NCBI RefSeq assembly: GCF_024347615.1
Contig: NZ_AP025508.1
Location: 2,170,001-2,234,000 of the forward strand
Reading direction: 5' to 3'
Length of the DNA: 64,000 nucleotides
DNA from: Vibrio splendidus
GTDB lineage: Bacteria; Pseudomonadota; Gammaproteobacteria; Enterobacterales; Vibrionaceae
Below are positions 42,058-50,790 of the stretch, piece after piece. Made by a program: the position numbers and the translations under genes. The notes beneath the pieces were generated by a model, which saw nothing but the letters and a program-made list of their open reading frames with translations, was not told where the DNA came from and ran no database searches. The number at the start of each line of letters is the position of its first letter. The first letter of the stretch is position 1.

Positions 42058-45000
42058 TTACTTGCCCTCTTTTTCAGGTAATAAAGGATTTTTCTTATCA
42101 CCTTTTATTGAAACATAACGTTTAATACCTAAGTTTTTGTCTACATAATTCTTGGTGGTAAAGTAGCGGAGTAATACAGGTGATGGGTTAGGCTGAGCAC
42201 AAAACAGCGAGATGTTATGTTCATCCATCAATTCGAATAGGATAATCACGTTTTCGTCTGAAATTTTACCAAGTTCATCTAATGGCCAATGTATCCTCAC
42301 ATTATTGTCTTTACATAAGTAACGTGTCATTCCGCAGAACACAACAATCACTGCCAAAGTAGATATACCTTCACTACTAAGCCCCTTAAGATCTGCATCG
42401 GTTCTTATATTTACAGGTCGACCATTTTCTCTCATCGAGATATCAATATCGACTAAAGACTCTATATCATTACTTATCTGACAACTACGTAAAGAGTCTG
42501 TCGTACTTTGGAATATTGTGACAAATTCTTTACTAGGAAGAACATTCCGTTCGTTTTCCACCCAGTTAGACCAGACTTCACTAAACGCCTTTAAATCTTT
42601 CCATATATCAAATTCATCGACTTTTGATACCAACTCTATATTAATGTCGCTTAGTGCTTCAAAGTGATTTGTTGTATTTATCTCTTCACCAAGTGTTGAG
42701 GAAATTGATCTCACTTTTCTATTTAATGTGTCCAATGAATGGTAGAAACGCACATATCGTTCACCTACAGTTTTGAGTGACTCTAGGGTGACTTCTCTGA
42801 TGTCGGGGATGGCTACCTCCAACAGACGTTTTACATCATCGACACCCTCAATTAAGAAATTTTCAGTGTAATTGGCGTGAATCGAACGACGACTTCTGTC
42901 TTGTTCCATGTTCTCCCACAAAACATAGATTTTATTTTTTGAACCTATACTTGTTAGCACCTCTCCCACTTTCTTTACTGCATCAGCGATGCTTCGACGC
43001 AATACTTTAATCCTATTAATGTTCTTTGTTAGTCGTTCAAGTAGCAGCTCTAAAGATAAATTATCTCTTATTTCGGATGATTCATGTGTAGCAGGGACTT
43101 TATCAAGTGCATCATTAACATCTGCATAGGCGTTATTTACACTCTTGAACTCCTTCTCTAACCGACCTAGCTTCGTTTTTTGTTCTTTGATCTTGGCCTC
43201 TAGTTCTTTCAATCGCTCTTGGTGATTTTTCTTTTTTTCGTCAAGCTGACTAGATAGGCGAGCAACTGATACTGAAAGTTCAGTTGCTTCTTTTTCATGC
43301 TTATTTATATGTACCCACAACGATTTTTCCCAGCTACGATAGTCGTTGATTAGCTGTGCGTAGCTTTTTATTAGTTCATATTCACTCTTAGACTTGACCG
43401 CCCTTTCTTTAGCTACTTGCTCAGTCAAAGGATCGATATCTTTATTTTTCAATACCGCCTCAAAGATCTTCTCGAGCTCTTTACGTTGATTATCCGCAGT
43501 ATCTTTAATGCCTGTAATTAATTGATCTTTCAGATCGATTTGCTCTTGAATTGCTGCTTCTACAACCGAAGCGTTGGCTTTCAAAGTTAGTATCCCTTGC
43601 CTGGCAGTTTCTTCTAACTTTTCAACATCACTATCCGTTTCATGATCATATGCTTTTAGCTCTAAAATACTCTGCTGAATACGTTTATCAATTTCCCAAA
43701 CCCTATTGGTTATGGTCTTCTCTATATCAATTTTTTTTGCTTTTATTGATAGACCTATCTCTTTTTTTTCAGTGTTCAATCTGTCTTCTTCTCTTCCCAG
43801 TTGAGATAGTTCCTTTTCGGACTGGGAGACCTGCTTGTTAAATTTTCCAAGTTCTGTTTTTATACGAGTTATATCTTCTTCATAATTAAGGATATCTTTT
43901 TTTAGAACTTCTCTTTGTTGCTTTAGCTGATTCTCAGACTTAGTAAACTCGTTCGGTTCAACAAGGTTGAGGTTTATTTCGAGTCCATACAGAGCTTGGG
44001 AACTTTCCCCACCGACTAATTGAGGGTTTAAATTCTTCTGGCTAAGGAGCTCAGGTCGAATCACTTTCCCTATTGTGTCTCTCCAAGCGTATTTCGTTTC
44101 ATTCAAAAATTCATGCAAACTATCAGGCTCAGGATTTAACTGCCTAGTTATTTTCTCTCTTTCTTTTTCCGTCTTACCCAGTGCTTTCTTTTTGAGTTCT
44201 AGTTCATCTAGTTTGCCGTCCTGAAGCTTTTTATCACTATCAAGTTGTCTTCGTTTCTCCGATATATCTTTAGCTTGCTTTACTAGTTGTTCTTCAATTT
44301 CATTAATCTGGTTTTCATATAAATTTATTTCTTTATTCTCGTCTTCAGAATACAACGAAGCCTCTGTTTTATCAGCGTAGAGCGCTTGAACATCATCATT
44401 AATACGTTGTTTTTCTGAGGTTCGACTTTTTAAAAATTCACGAATTTGCGCATGCATTTCGTCAGAGCAATCACTTTCCCTTTGCAGAGTAAGCCTCAAA
44501 TGCTTAGACATTGAGTTATCTAATGAGGATCGCTCTTCCTTTGCCTTGCTTAACTTATTCGTTGTATCTGTTTCCAGTTGACCAATTTTTTTTTGGTGGG
44601 CATCAGCCTGCTGTGATACCGCTTCTAATAAACCTGTGTAGTGGTTACTATCACTGCTCATTTTGGCTTCATAGCCAGACAATTCTTCATACTGGGATAT
44701 CTTGGTTGTAATGTTCTCCTTCCCGTCCCACCGTTCTCTTTCATCATATATCGTCTGAATTAGGCTATTTTTACCCTCTAGGTTATTAGACTCGTTGTTA
44801 TAACGTTCTCTTAATGCGGCTGTTTTACTTTTATAATCATCTTCCAGATCACCTGTTTGAATTTCCAAGTCTTTTATTAAAGCCTCTGTAGTACTCAGGT
44901 TTAATCCCACTTCAGAAGCAGCTTGGTCTAACTGTTTTTTATAGGCTAGCAATAACGACCATTGTTCTTTGAGTTCTACATCTTTATCCAAAGCGCCATG

Positions 45001-45759
45001 AAACGTAGCGCTATGCTTTTCAATCTCAACCAATACATTAAGGCTGTTGATATATTCTGCATCGTCCTTGTGGAAAGGCGCATCTCCGATATCTATCTGG
45101 TCAGATAAAAAGCTGTCTACCACCATCGTTTTAAATTGAGCAAGGAGCTTATCGTGTCTCAACATTACTGCTGTCAAAGAATCGATATGCTGCATCTGGG
45201 TGTCGTTTGTACAAAGTGAAAACTGGTAAGCAGTTGAGGATAATGATTGATGAGACTTACGTTTCTTTTGCAGGCGCTTTTTATCGTTTAGTAGAACTGC
45301 TCGGTAATCAATTGAACTTCCAATCTGATTACTTACATAAAAGTGTTTAGATACAACGTGTTTCAACCAATCATGCGCATCGTTAGTGCTGGCCAACTGA
45401 TCCATAAGATGTTGTTGAAACAAGCCACCTTCTGCACTGCAATCAACAAATCGATAAGCTACCGATTTCTTCGACTTATACATTACAACGCACTTGAGTT
45501 CATCCAAACGCTTATACTCAAAAATCAACATTGACCGCGCTGATGGTAACAAAAAATCAGCAAATGCTTTTTTCTCTCCAGCTCGATTTACCAGTGAGCT
45601 CGGTTCTTTACCATAGAAAAAAGGAATAAGGCTAAGCATGGTCGATTTACCAGCACCGTTTGTACCCATATTGTTTGTATGTCCAACACACTCAACTTCT
45701 GTGAATTTTCCTTTGAAGTAACTGTGGTGAAGGTAGATCTTCTGAAGTCCGCTTTCCAT
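42058..45759 (-). CDS. SMC/MukB-like ATPase (JetC/MksB-like)
   Basis: The 1233-residue product has Walker A GTNGAGKST at residues 32-40. About 1,000 residues of coiled coil follow, broken by a hinge-like region near the middle (EPDSLHEFLNETKYAW). The C-terminal head has the signature LSSEGIST and a Walker B-like VRIHWPLDELGKIS, then SLFCAQPN. This is the SMC/MukB plan; the E in DELG is the catalytic acid. SMC proteins of Wadjet recognise and extrude circular DNA. ATG 45759 is 18 bases after a -10 box; a TTG at 45771 is the alternative. It is the first gene of a five-gene operon with all genes touching. Confidence 0.88.
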   Translation of the reverse strand: MESGLQKIYLHHSYFKGKFTEVECVGHTNNMGTNGAGKSTMLSLIPFFYGKEPSSLVNRAGEKKAFADFLLPSARSMLIFEYKRLDELKCVVMYKSKKSVAYRFVDCSAEGGLFQQHLMDQLASTNDAHDWLKHVVSKHFYVSNQIGSSIDYRAVLLNDKKRLQKKRKSHQSLSSTAYQFSLCTNDTQMQHIDSLTAVMLRHDKLLAQFKTMVVDSFLSDQIDIGDAPFHKDDAEYINSLNVLVEIEKHSATFHGALDKDVELKEQWSLLLAYKKQLDQAASEVGLNLSTTEALIKDLEIQTGDLEDDYKSKTAALRERYNNESNNLEGKNSLIQTIYDERERWDGKENITTKISQYEELSGYEAKMSSDSNHYTGLLEAVSQQADAHQKKIGQLETDTTNKLSKAKEERSSLDNSMSKHLRLTLQRESDCSDEMHAQIREFLKSRTSEKQRINDDVQALYADKTEASLYSEDENKEINLYENQINEIEEQLVKQAKDISEKRRQLDSDKKLQDGKLDELELKKKALGKTEKEREKITRQLNPEPDSLHEFLNETKYAWRDTIGKVIRPELLSQKNLNPQLVGGESSQALYGLEINLNLVEPNEFTKSENQLKQQREVLKKDILNYEEDITRIKTELGKFNKQVSQSEKELSQLGREEDRLNTEKKEIGLSIKAKKIDIEKTITNRVWEIDKRIQQSILELKAYDHETDSDVEKLEETARQGILTLKANASVVEAAIQEQIDLKDQLITGIKDTADNQRKELEKIFEAVLKNKDIDPLTEQVAKERAVKSKSEYELIKSYAQLINDYRSWEKSLWVHINKHEKEATELSVSVARLSSQLDEKKKNHQERLKELEAKIKEQKTKLGRLEKEFKSVNNAYADVNDALDKVPATHESSEIRDNLSLELLLERLTKNINRIKVLRRSIADAVKKVGEVLTSIGSKNKIYVLWENMEQDRSRRSIHANYTENFLIEGVDDVKRLLEVAIPDIREVTLESLKTVGERYVRFYHSLDTLNRKVRSISSTLGEEINTTNHFEALSDINIELVSKVDEFDIWKDLKAFSEVWSNWVENERNVLPSKEFVTIFQSTTDSLRSCQISNDIESLVDIDISMRENGRPVNIRTDADLKGLSSEGISTLAVIVVFCGMTRYLCKDNNVRIHWPLDELGKISDENVIILFELMDEHNISLFCAQPNPSPVLLRYFTTKNYVDKNLGIKRYVSIKGDKKNPLLPEKEGK

Positions 45760-45776
45760 GTTTAAACTCAACTCAA

Positions 45777-45806
45777 ATTATACACACCAAATCAATGTAC
45801 ACCAAA
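45777..45806 (-). promoter_or_regulatory. Promoter of the SMC operon with repeated half-sites
   Basis: On the minus strand there is a TTGGTG -35 (45805-45800), a 17-base spacer and a perfect TATAAT -10 (45782-45777). Two direct repeats TTTGGTGTRYA (45806-45796 and 45791-45781) overlap the -35 and the spacer, a plausible operator for the WYL regulator. The leader is very short. Confidence 0.7.
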
Positions 45807-45861
45807 ACGATGTATATTGTGAGGTGTATTTTTGTACAGCAGTCGTTGACATTACCATTGC

Positions 45862-45885
45862 TAGCTGGACAGACGGCGCATTCGG
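45862..45885 (+). other. Right attachment junction (attR) of the accessory region
   Basis: CTGGACAGACGGCGCATTCG resumes the carboxypeptidase coding sequence. The core GAC-N-GA matches attL (18643) and the 38155 junction. Everything to the right is core chromosome. Confidence 0.78.
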
Positions 45886-46129
45886 TTGCTTCCCATCGTA
45901 CACACTAGGTGCGATATACGCGGCTCAGTTCATGGCTTCAATGAAGAAAACAGTGGATGTGAACGCTGTGATTGAAAGTGGCGACCTATCACCTATCTTC
46001 ACTTGGTTAGAATCGAATATTTGGAGTAAAGGCAGCCTGCTTAACACCGATGACTTGGTGAAAGGCGCAACCGGTGAAACCTTGAATGCGCAATACTTCA
46101 AAGACCACCTAAGAAGCCGTTACCTTTAA
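45868..46129 (+). pseudogene. Original 3' end of the M32 carboxypeptidase gene (copy 3)
   Basis: In-frame coding sequence for the last residues of the carboxypeptidase (DGAFGCFPSYTLGAIYAA to RSRYL), with no 5' part. Position next to core genes suggests this is the displaced native end. An open frame of 123 codons that joins it to upstream DNA is accidental. GCFPS instead of GYFPS suggests decay. Confidence 0.9.
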
Positions 46130-46179
46130 TGTTTTATTAAAGAGTTTTCGAACAAAGAAAACTAGGTAATAGACGAATA

Positions 46180-46215
46180 AAAAAGGCTGAGCAGATTATC
46201 TGACTCAGCCTTTTT
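46180..46215. terminator. Bidirectional terminator
   Basis: AAAAAGGCTGAG / CTCAGCCTTTTT stem between the carboxypeptidase 3' end and the convergent membrane protein gene. It was probably the native terminator of the carboxypeptidase gene. Confidence 0.88.
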
Positions 46216-46231
46216 ACTGTTTAAAACTAGC

Positions 46232-47236
46232 TCATTTATCGCCAGTAAGCATACCGAAGAAGATCTGTCTCGACTCAGGTGTGTTGTCTCTATGAGTTTC
46301 GTATCTTACATGCATGTTTGCATCAACAGTTTTTGATAGCTTGATGCTCCATAGTGCTTTCATTTGATTCGGTACAATTGAATATCGGACATCGATAATA
46401 CGTAGCTCGTCTGTTGGGTCCTGAGCAATATAACCATTTGAAAACCAGCGGAAACGTTCAATGTCTTTGGCTTGTTGAGAATCAGGATCGAGCCAAGGCA
46501 AACCCCTGCCAACATTCAGTTTCGTAATCGACTCTCCGGGATATACATTTACCGATGTGCCAACCCGCACTGCGTCTACATAATATTGAGCCTCTGTTTC
46601 GTACACCACTTTCCACACCAAGATATTAGCGAAGCTTGGTTTTGCCTCTAATCGGATCGGCGTGTGTTGTCTTTCTTCCGCTAATTGCCAGCCAACCGCC
46701 TCTGCCCTGTCTCGCTGAATCATCCCTAATGTTGGATAAATTAACGCCCAAGCAAACGCAACACGCGCTAGCCAAGGTGCTCGTTTCAACGTAGCAAACA
46801 CAAGCAACACTAAGATGGGCAGCGTATAAACAGGATCGATGATTGATATGGTATTCCAAGCAAAACGTGCGTTGATGAAAGGCCAAAGTAGCTGCGTGCC
46901 ATAAGTGGTACAAGCGTCTAACAGTGCATGAGTGCCATAACCCAGAGCACAAAACAGCCAACTTTGTTTGAAAGAAAGCCCACGCCTTTTTGCAATCAGG
47001 TGGTGTAGAACTAAAGCACAGATCAAACTGCCAATGGGAATAAAGAAGAGTGAATGGGTAAATTGTCGATGAAACTCCAAAGCCAACAAAGGGTCACTTT
47101 GAGACTTAATCAGTGCATCCAAATCTGGTGCCAACCCGGAGAGCAGCCCTAATACCCCAGCAACAACCAAATGTTGTTTTTTGCTGGCCGATTGTGACAA
47201 AGAAGCGCCTAACACGCCCTGCGTTAAAGGATCCAT
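46232..47236 (-). CDS. YdjM-like membrane protein (DUF457 metal-dependent hydrolase)
   Basis: The 334-residue product begins MDPLTQGVLGASLSQSA, the typical start of the LexA-regulated YdjM family, so ATG 47236 is chosen. GLAPDLDALI and FHRQFTHSLFFIPIG give the Asp/His set of a metal-binding membrane hydrolase. Five or so membrane helices follow, then a periplasmic C-terminal domain of about 150 residues with a strand-rich pattern. In vivo function is unknown. Confidence 0.88.
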   Translation of the reverse strand: MDPLTQGVLGASLSQSASKKQHLVVAGVLGLLSGLAPDLDALIKSQSDPLLALEFHRQFTHSLFFIPIGSLICALVLHHLIAKRRGLSFKQSWLFCALGYGTHALLDACTTYGTQLLWPFINARFAWNTISIIDPVYTLPILVLLVFATLKRAPWLARVAFAWALIYPTLGMIQRDRAEAVGWQLAEERQHTPIRLEAKPSFANILVWKVVYETEAQYYVDAVRVGTSVNVYPGESITKLNVGRGLPWLDPDSQQAKDIERFRWFSNGYIAQDPTDELRIIDVRYSIVPNQMKALWSIKLSKTVDANMHVRYETHRDNTPESRQIFFGMLTGDK

Positions 47237-47370
47237 AAACCACTCATTGATAGCATTCCGTTGAATCAAACAAGATACATTTAGCTATAGCGGTGAACTG
47301 TTCATAACTAAACGGTTTTATCAATATACTCATGTACATAGCTGTATAAGCATAGACCGATAAACAAAAA

Positions 47371-47396
47371 AAGAGCAGTTATGAAACTGCCCTTTT
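47371..47396 (-). terminator. Terminator of the TauE/SafE gene
   Basis: AAAAGAGCAGTT / AACTGCCCTTTT stem with an ATGA loop; on the minus strand it ends in a T run. Confidence 0.8.
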
Positions 47397-47463
47397 CTAA
47401 TTATTGGTGGTTGATCAATTTATTCGTTTTTGTTCTATATATTCACACTTGAACGATCTTCAA

Positions 47464-48282
47464 TTAACGAGCAACCATGCTTGCAGCAATAACCACCAGC
47501 AGTACTGAGAAGATTTTCTTAATCGTTGGAACCGGTAAATGATTGGTGGCTTTTGCGCCTAAAGGAGCCGTAAACCAAGACGTGCACACAATACCCAGCA
47601 GCGCAGGCAGATAAACAAAGCCAGCAAAGCCGTCTGATAGAGCAAAGTGGCTGCTGCCTGAACTGATGTAACCTATCGAGCCAAACAACGCGATGACAAT
47701 GCCACAAGCTGAGGCACAGCCTATGGCCTTTTTCATATCGACAGAGAAGAACGTTAATAGCGGAACCAGCAATGCACCACCACCAATGCCTATCATGGCA
47801 GACAAGCCACCCGTAATGGTTGTCAGCACCGTTAGCACGCCCTTGTTTGGCAGTTTTCGTTCCTTAGGTGCATCATTTTTACTGCTTAAGAACATCTTGA
47901 TCGCAATAAGAATCACACTCACGGCAAACACAATACGAACGACTTTTTCCGGCAACAGAGCCGCCATAAAGCCACTAACCAGTGCACCCAGAGCAACACC
48001 GAGCATGATCCAAGGCGCCAGATCCCAAGGCACGTTTCCATTCTTGTGGTGAGCAAGTGCAGAAGAAGTTGAGGTGAACAGTATCGATGCCAACGAAGTA
48101 GCGATAGCCGCAACAACCACTTGATCCGCAGGTAGGATCTCTAAGTGAAGTAAAATGCTGCTTAGAACCGGAACAATGATCAGCCCTCCGCCAATCCCCA
48201 AAAGCCCGGCAAGAAAACCAACACCACTGCCTAATAATGCACAGTATAAAATCAACAACAGCAATTCACTCATTTCATCCAT
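47464..48282 (-). CDS. TauE/SafE (TSUP) family exporter
   Basis: The 272-residue product has eight membrane helices in two repeats. Each repeat carries the family motif: GFLAGLLGIGGGLIIVPVL near the N-terminus and TGGLSAMIGIGGGALLVPLL in the second half. Family members export sulfite, sulfoacetate or other organosulfur anions. It is divergent from mesX-mesD, a sulfur amino-acid pathway, which may hint at sulfur metabolism. ATG 48273 is an alternative start. Confidence 0.9.
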   Translation of the reverse strand: MDEMSELLLLILYCALLGSGVGFLAGLLGIGGGLIIVPVLSSILLHLEILPADQVVVAAIATSLASILFTSTSSALAHHKNGNVPWDLAPWIMLGVALGALVSGFMAALLPEKVVRIVFAVSVILIAIKMFLSSKNDAPKERKLPNKGVLTVLTTITGGLSAMIGIGGGALLVPLLTFFSVDMKKAIGCASACGIVIALFGSIGYISSGSSHFALSDGFAGFVYLPALLGIVCTSWFTAPLGAKATNHLPVPTIKKIFSVLLVVIAASMVAR

Positions 48283-48616
48283 CTCTTAATTAAATTAATC
48301 GTCTTAAATAACACACTATTAATGTGGTTATATTTCCATCAAGCTAATTAATATAACTGACACCGGCTTAAATATTCAAACAGAATAGATCATGAATATT
48401 CCTCATGTTCAATGTGAAGTAATACCATTGTTAATGGTGAACCTATCAACGTATAAAAACTTTAAGCGATTAACTTTATACGACATTAATTCTGCTAAGC
48501 ATTAATGTCAGACAGCATAGCCTTCGATTCTTAATCCGGTCACAAGCAAAAAATAAAAGCCGTTTTAATACTAAAGACCGAGAGAATCAGAAAACAAATT
48601 GGGATACCAAATCAGC
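48283..48616. other. Divergent promoter region, TauE/SafE versus mesX
   Basis: About 330 AT-rich bases. An imperfect palindrome ATGAATATTCCTCAT lies near 48391, which could be a MetR-type site, but the match is weak. No SAM riboswitch was recognised. Confidence 0.4.
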
Positions 48617-49594
48617 ATGAATAAAGAATTTAATTTTACGATTAAGAGCATTAGCCTCGACGAAAACTACCAGCCTGCAGACAGCACGCGTATCACAACC
48701 AACTTTGCTAACCTGGCTCGCGGTGACAGCCGCCAAGCGAACTTGCGTAATGCGCTACAAATGATCGATAACAGTTTCAACGCGTTAGCACACTGGGACA
48801 ATCCTAAGGGCGACCGTTACTCTGTTGAGCTTGAAATCATTTCTGTTGATATGGATATTGAAAGCAACGGCGAAGCATTCCCTTCAATTGAAGTACTGAA
48901 AACCAATATCCTGGACCGAAAAACGAACGAGCGTATTGAAGGTATTATCGGAAATAACTTCTCTTCTTATGTTCGAGATTATGACTTTAGCGTACGTCTA
49001 TTGGATCATAATAAAGGCCAAGATAAATTCAGCATTCCAGAAGATTTTGGTGATTTACACGGCAAGCTATTTAAATATTTCGTTAACTCTGACGCTTACA
49101 AAAAGAACTTTAATAAGCCACCTGTTATTTGCTTAAGCGTGTCAGATAATAAAACCTATTACCGCACTGAAAACCAACACCCAGTATTAGGTTTTGAATA
49201 CCAACCGAATGAGTCTTCTTTAACTGAGCAATATTTTAAGAAGATGGGCTTACAGGTTCGTTATTTCATGCCGCCAAACAGTGTTGCACCTTTGGCCTTC
49301 TATTTCTTTGGTGATCTGCTGAACGATTACTCTAACCTAGAGCTTATCAGCACCATCAGCACCATGGGTACGTTCCAGAAAATCTACCGACCTGAGATTT
49401 ACAACGCGAACGCGGTTGCGGGCAACTGTTACCAACCAAACTTGAAAAACTTGGATCACTCGCTAACTCAAATCGTGTACGACCGTGAAGAACGAAGCCA
49501 GCTAGCTGTTGAACAAGGTAAATTCGCAGAAGAGAAGTTCATTAAGCCATACCAATCAGTTCTAGAGAACTGGTCGGCAAATTACGCACTTTAA
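48617..49594 (+). CDS. mesX: MesX, partner of methionine synthase MesD (DUF1852)
   Basis: From ATG 48617 the product has 325 residues and starts MNKEFNFTIKSISLDENYQ, the typical DUF1852 beginning. The gene is 45 bases upstream of a short MetE-like methionine synthase. DUF1852 proteins (MesX) were reported by Price and co-workers as required with oxygen for function of the MesD type of folate-independent methionine synthase. No catalytic motif is obvious. It may make or deliver the methyl donor. Confidence 0.88.
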   Translation: MNKEFNFTIKSISLDENYQPADSTRITTNFANLARGDSRQANLRNALQMIDNSFNALAHWDNPKGDRYSVELEIISVDMDIESNGEAFPSIEVLKTNILDRKTNERIEGIIGNNFSSYVRDYDFSVRLLDHNKGQDKFSIPEDFGDLHGKLFKYFVNSDAYKKNFNKPPVICLSVSDNKTYYRTENQHPVLGFEYQPNESSLTEQYFKKMGLQVRYFMPPNSVAPLAFYFFGDLLNDYSNLELISTISTMGTFQKIYRPEIYNANAVAGNCYQPNLKNLDHSLTQIVYDREERSQLAVEQGKFAEEKFIKPYQSVLENWSANYAL

Positions 49595-49639
49595 TCGTCT
49601 ATTGCGCTCTCAAACCACCCAAGGATAGGCAGTATTATT

Positions 49640-50668
49640 ATGAAAACACTATTACCGACTTCAACAGCGGGCAGCTTGCCGAAACCGTCTTGGCTTGCAC
49701 AACCAGAGACGCTTTGGTCGCCATGGAAACTTCAAGGCGCTGAACTCACAGATGGCAAACAAGATGCGCTGCGTGTCTCTCTGCACGAGCAGCAGCAAGC
49801 AGGCATTGATATTGTGAGTGACGGTGAGCAAACACGTCAGCATTTTGTAACGACCTTCATTGAACATCTGAATGGCGTTGATTTTGAAAAGCGTGAAACC
49901 GTTAAAATCCGCGACCGTTACGATGCAAGTGTGCCTACAGTGGTTGGCCCTGTTTCTCGCCAAAAATCCGTATTTGTAGAAGATGCGAAATTCTTACGTC
50001 AACAAACTGATCAACCGATTAAATGGGCTCTGCCGGGGCCTATGACGATGATAGATACACTTTACGATGCGCATTACCAAAGCCGTGAAAAACTGGCGTG
50101 GGAATTTGCGAAGATCCTCAACGAAGAAGCGAAAGAGTTAGAGGCTGCAGGCGTTGATATTATTCAGTTCGATGAACCTGCGTTTAACGTGTTTTTTGAT
50201 GAAGTGAATGATTGGGGCATCGCGTGCTTAGAAAGAGCCATTGAAGGGCTTAAGTGCGAAACAGCAGTGCATATTTGTTATGGCTACGGCATTAAAGCGA
50301 ATACGGATTGGAAAAAAACGTTAGGCACCGAGTGGCGCCAATACGAAGAAGTGTTTCCTAAGCTGCAGCAATCGAATATCGATATCATCTCTTTAGAGTG
50401 TCACAACTCTCATGTACCTCTTGAGCTACTTGAACTGGTACGAGGTAAGAAAGTGATGGTCGGTGCAATCGATGTGGCTACCGATTCCATTGAAACACCA
50501 GAAGAAGTGGCTAACACTCTACGAGAAACACTTAAGTACGTTGATGCCGATAAGCTCTACCCTTGCACCAACTGTGGCATGGCTCCCCTGCCTCGCGAAA
50601 TTGCCTCAGCGAAGCTTAATGCGCTCAGTGCTGGCGCAGAGATCGTTCGTAAAGAGCTTTCAGCGTAA
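49640..50668 (+). CDS. mesD: MesD-type folate-independent methionine synthase
   Basis: The 342-residue product corresponds only to the C-terminal catalytic half of MetE. It begins LLPTSTAGSLPKPSWL, and has QQAGIDIVSDGEQTRQHF, IIQFDEPAFN, VHICYGYG, ISLECHNSH and TNCGMAPL, which supply the zinc ligands (His, Cys, Cys) and homocysteine site. Lacking the N-terminal domain that binds methyl-tetrahydrofolate, it must use another methyl source. With mesX directly upstream it fits MesD. Confidence 0.9.
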   Translation: MKTLLPTSTAGSLPKPSWLAQPETLWSPWKLQGAELTDGKQDALRVSLHEQQQAGIDIVSDGEQTRQHFVTTFIEHLNGVDFEKRETVKIRDRYDASVPTVVGPVSRQKSVFVEDAKFLRQQTDQPIKWALPGPMTMIDTLYDAHYQSREKLAWEFAKILNEEAKELEAAGVDIIQFDEPAFNVFFDEVNDWGIACLERAIEGLKCETAVHICYGYGIKANTDWKKTLGTEWRQYEEVFPKLQQSNIDIISLECHNSHVPLELLELVRGKKVMVGAIDVATDSIETPEEVANTLRETLKYVDADKLYPCTNCGMAPLPREIASAKLNALSAGAEIVRKELSA

Positions 50669-50696
50669 CGCTTTCCTAAAGAACAAAAGTTATCCC

Positions 50697-50731
50697 CTGA
50701 AGCCTAAGTATCATATCGATGCTTAGGTTTC
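50697..50731 (+). terminator. Possible terminator after mesD
   Basis: AAGCCTAAG / CTTAGGTTT with a 13-base loop, 30 bases after the mesD stop. T-tract weak. Confidence 0.6.
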
Positions 50732-50755
50732 CGTACTCTTCTCAACTTCCACTCT

Positions 50756-50790
50756 CTATTTATCTATTTATCTATTTATCTATTTATCTA
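50756..50790. repeat. 8-bp tandem repeat (CTATTTAT x4)
   Basis: Four copies plus a partial unit straddle the 3' end of the MarR gene, whose stop codon lies inside the repeat. Copy-number change would alter only the downstream region. Confidence 0.88.

Noticed and set aside
42058..45759. Lamassu/DdmABC SMC protein
   Set aside because: Lamassu lacks KITE, kleisin and Toprim partners; the neighbours here fit Wadjet/Mks instead.
45758..46129. A 123-codon rightward gene
   Set aside because: It joins unrelated upstream DNA to the carboxypeptidase 3' end and lacks a ribosome binding site; it is a remnant, called as a pseudogene.
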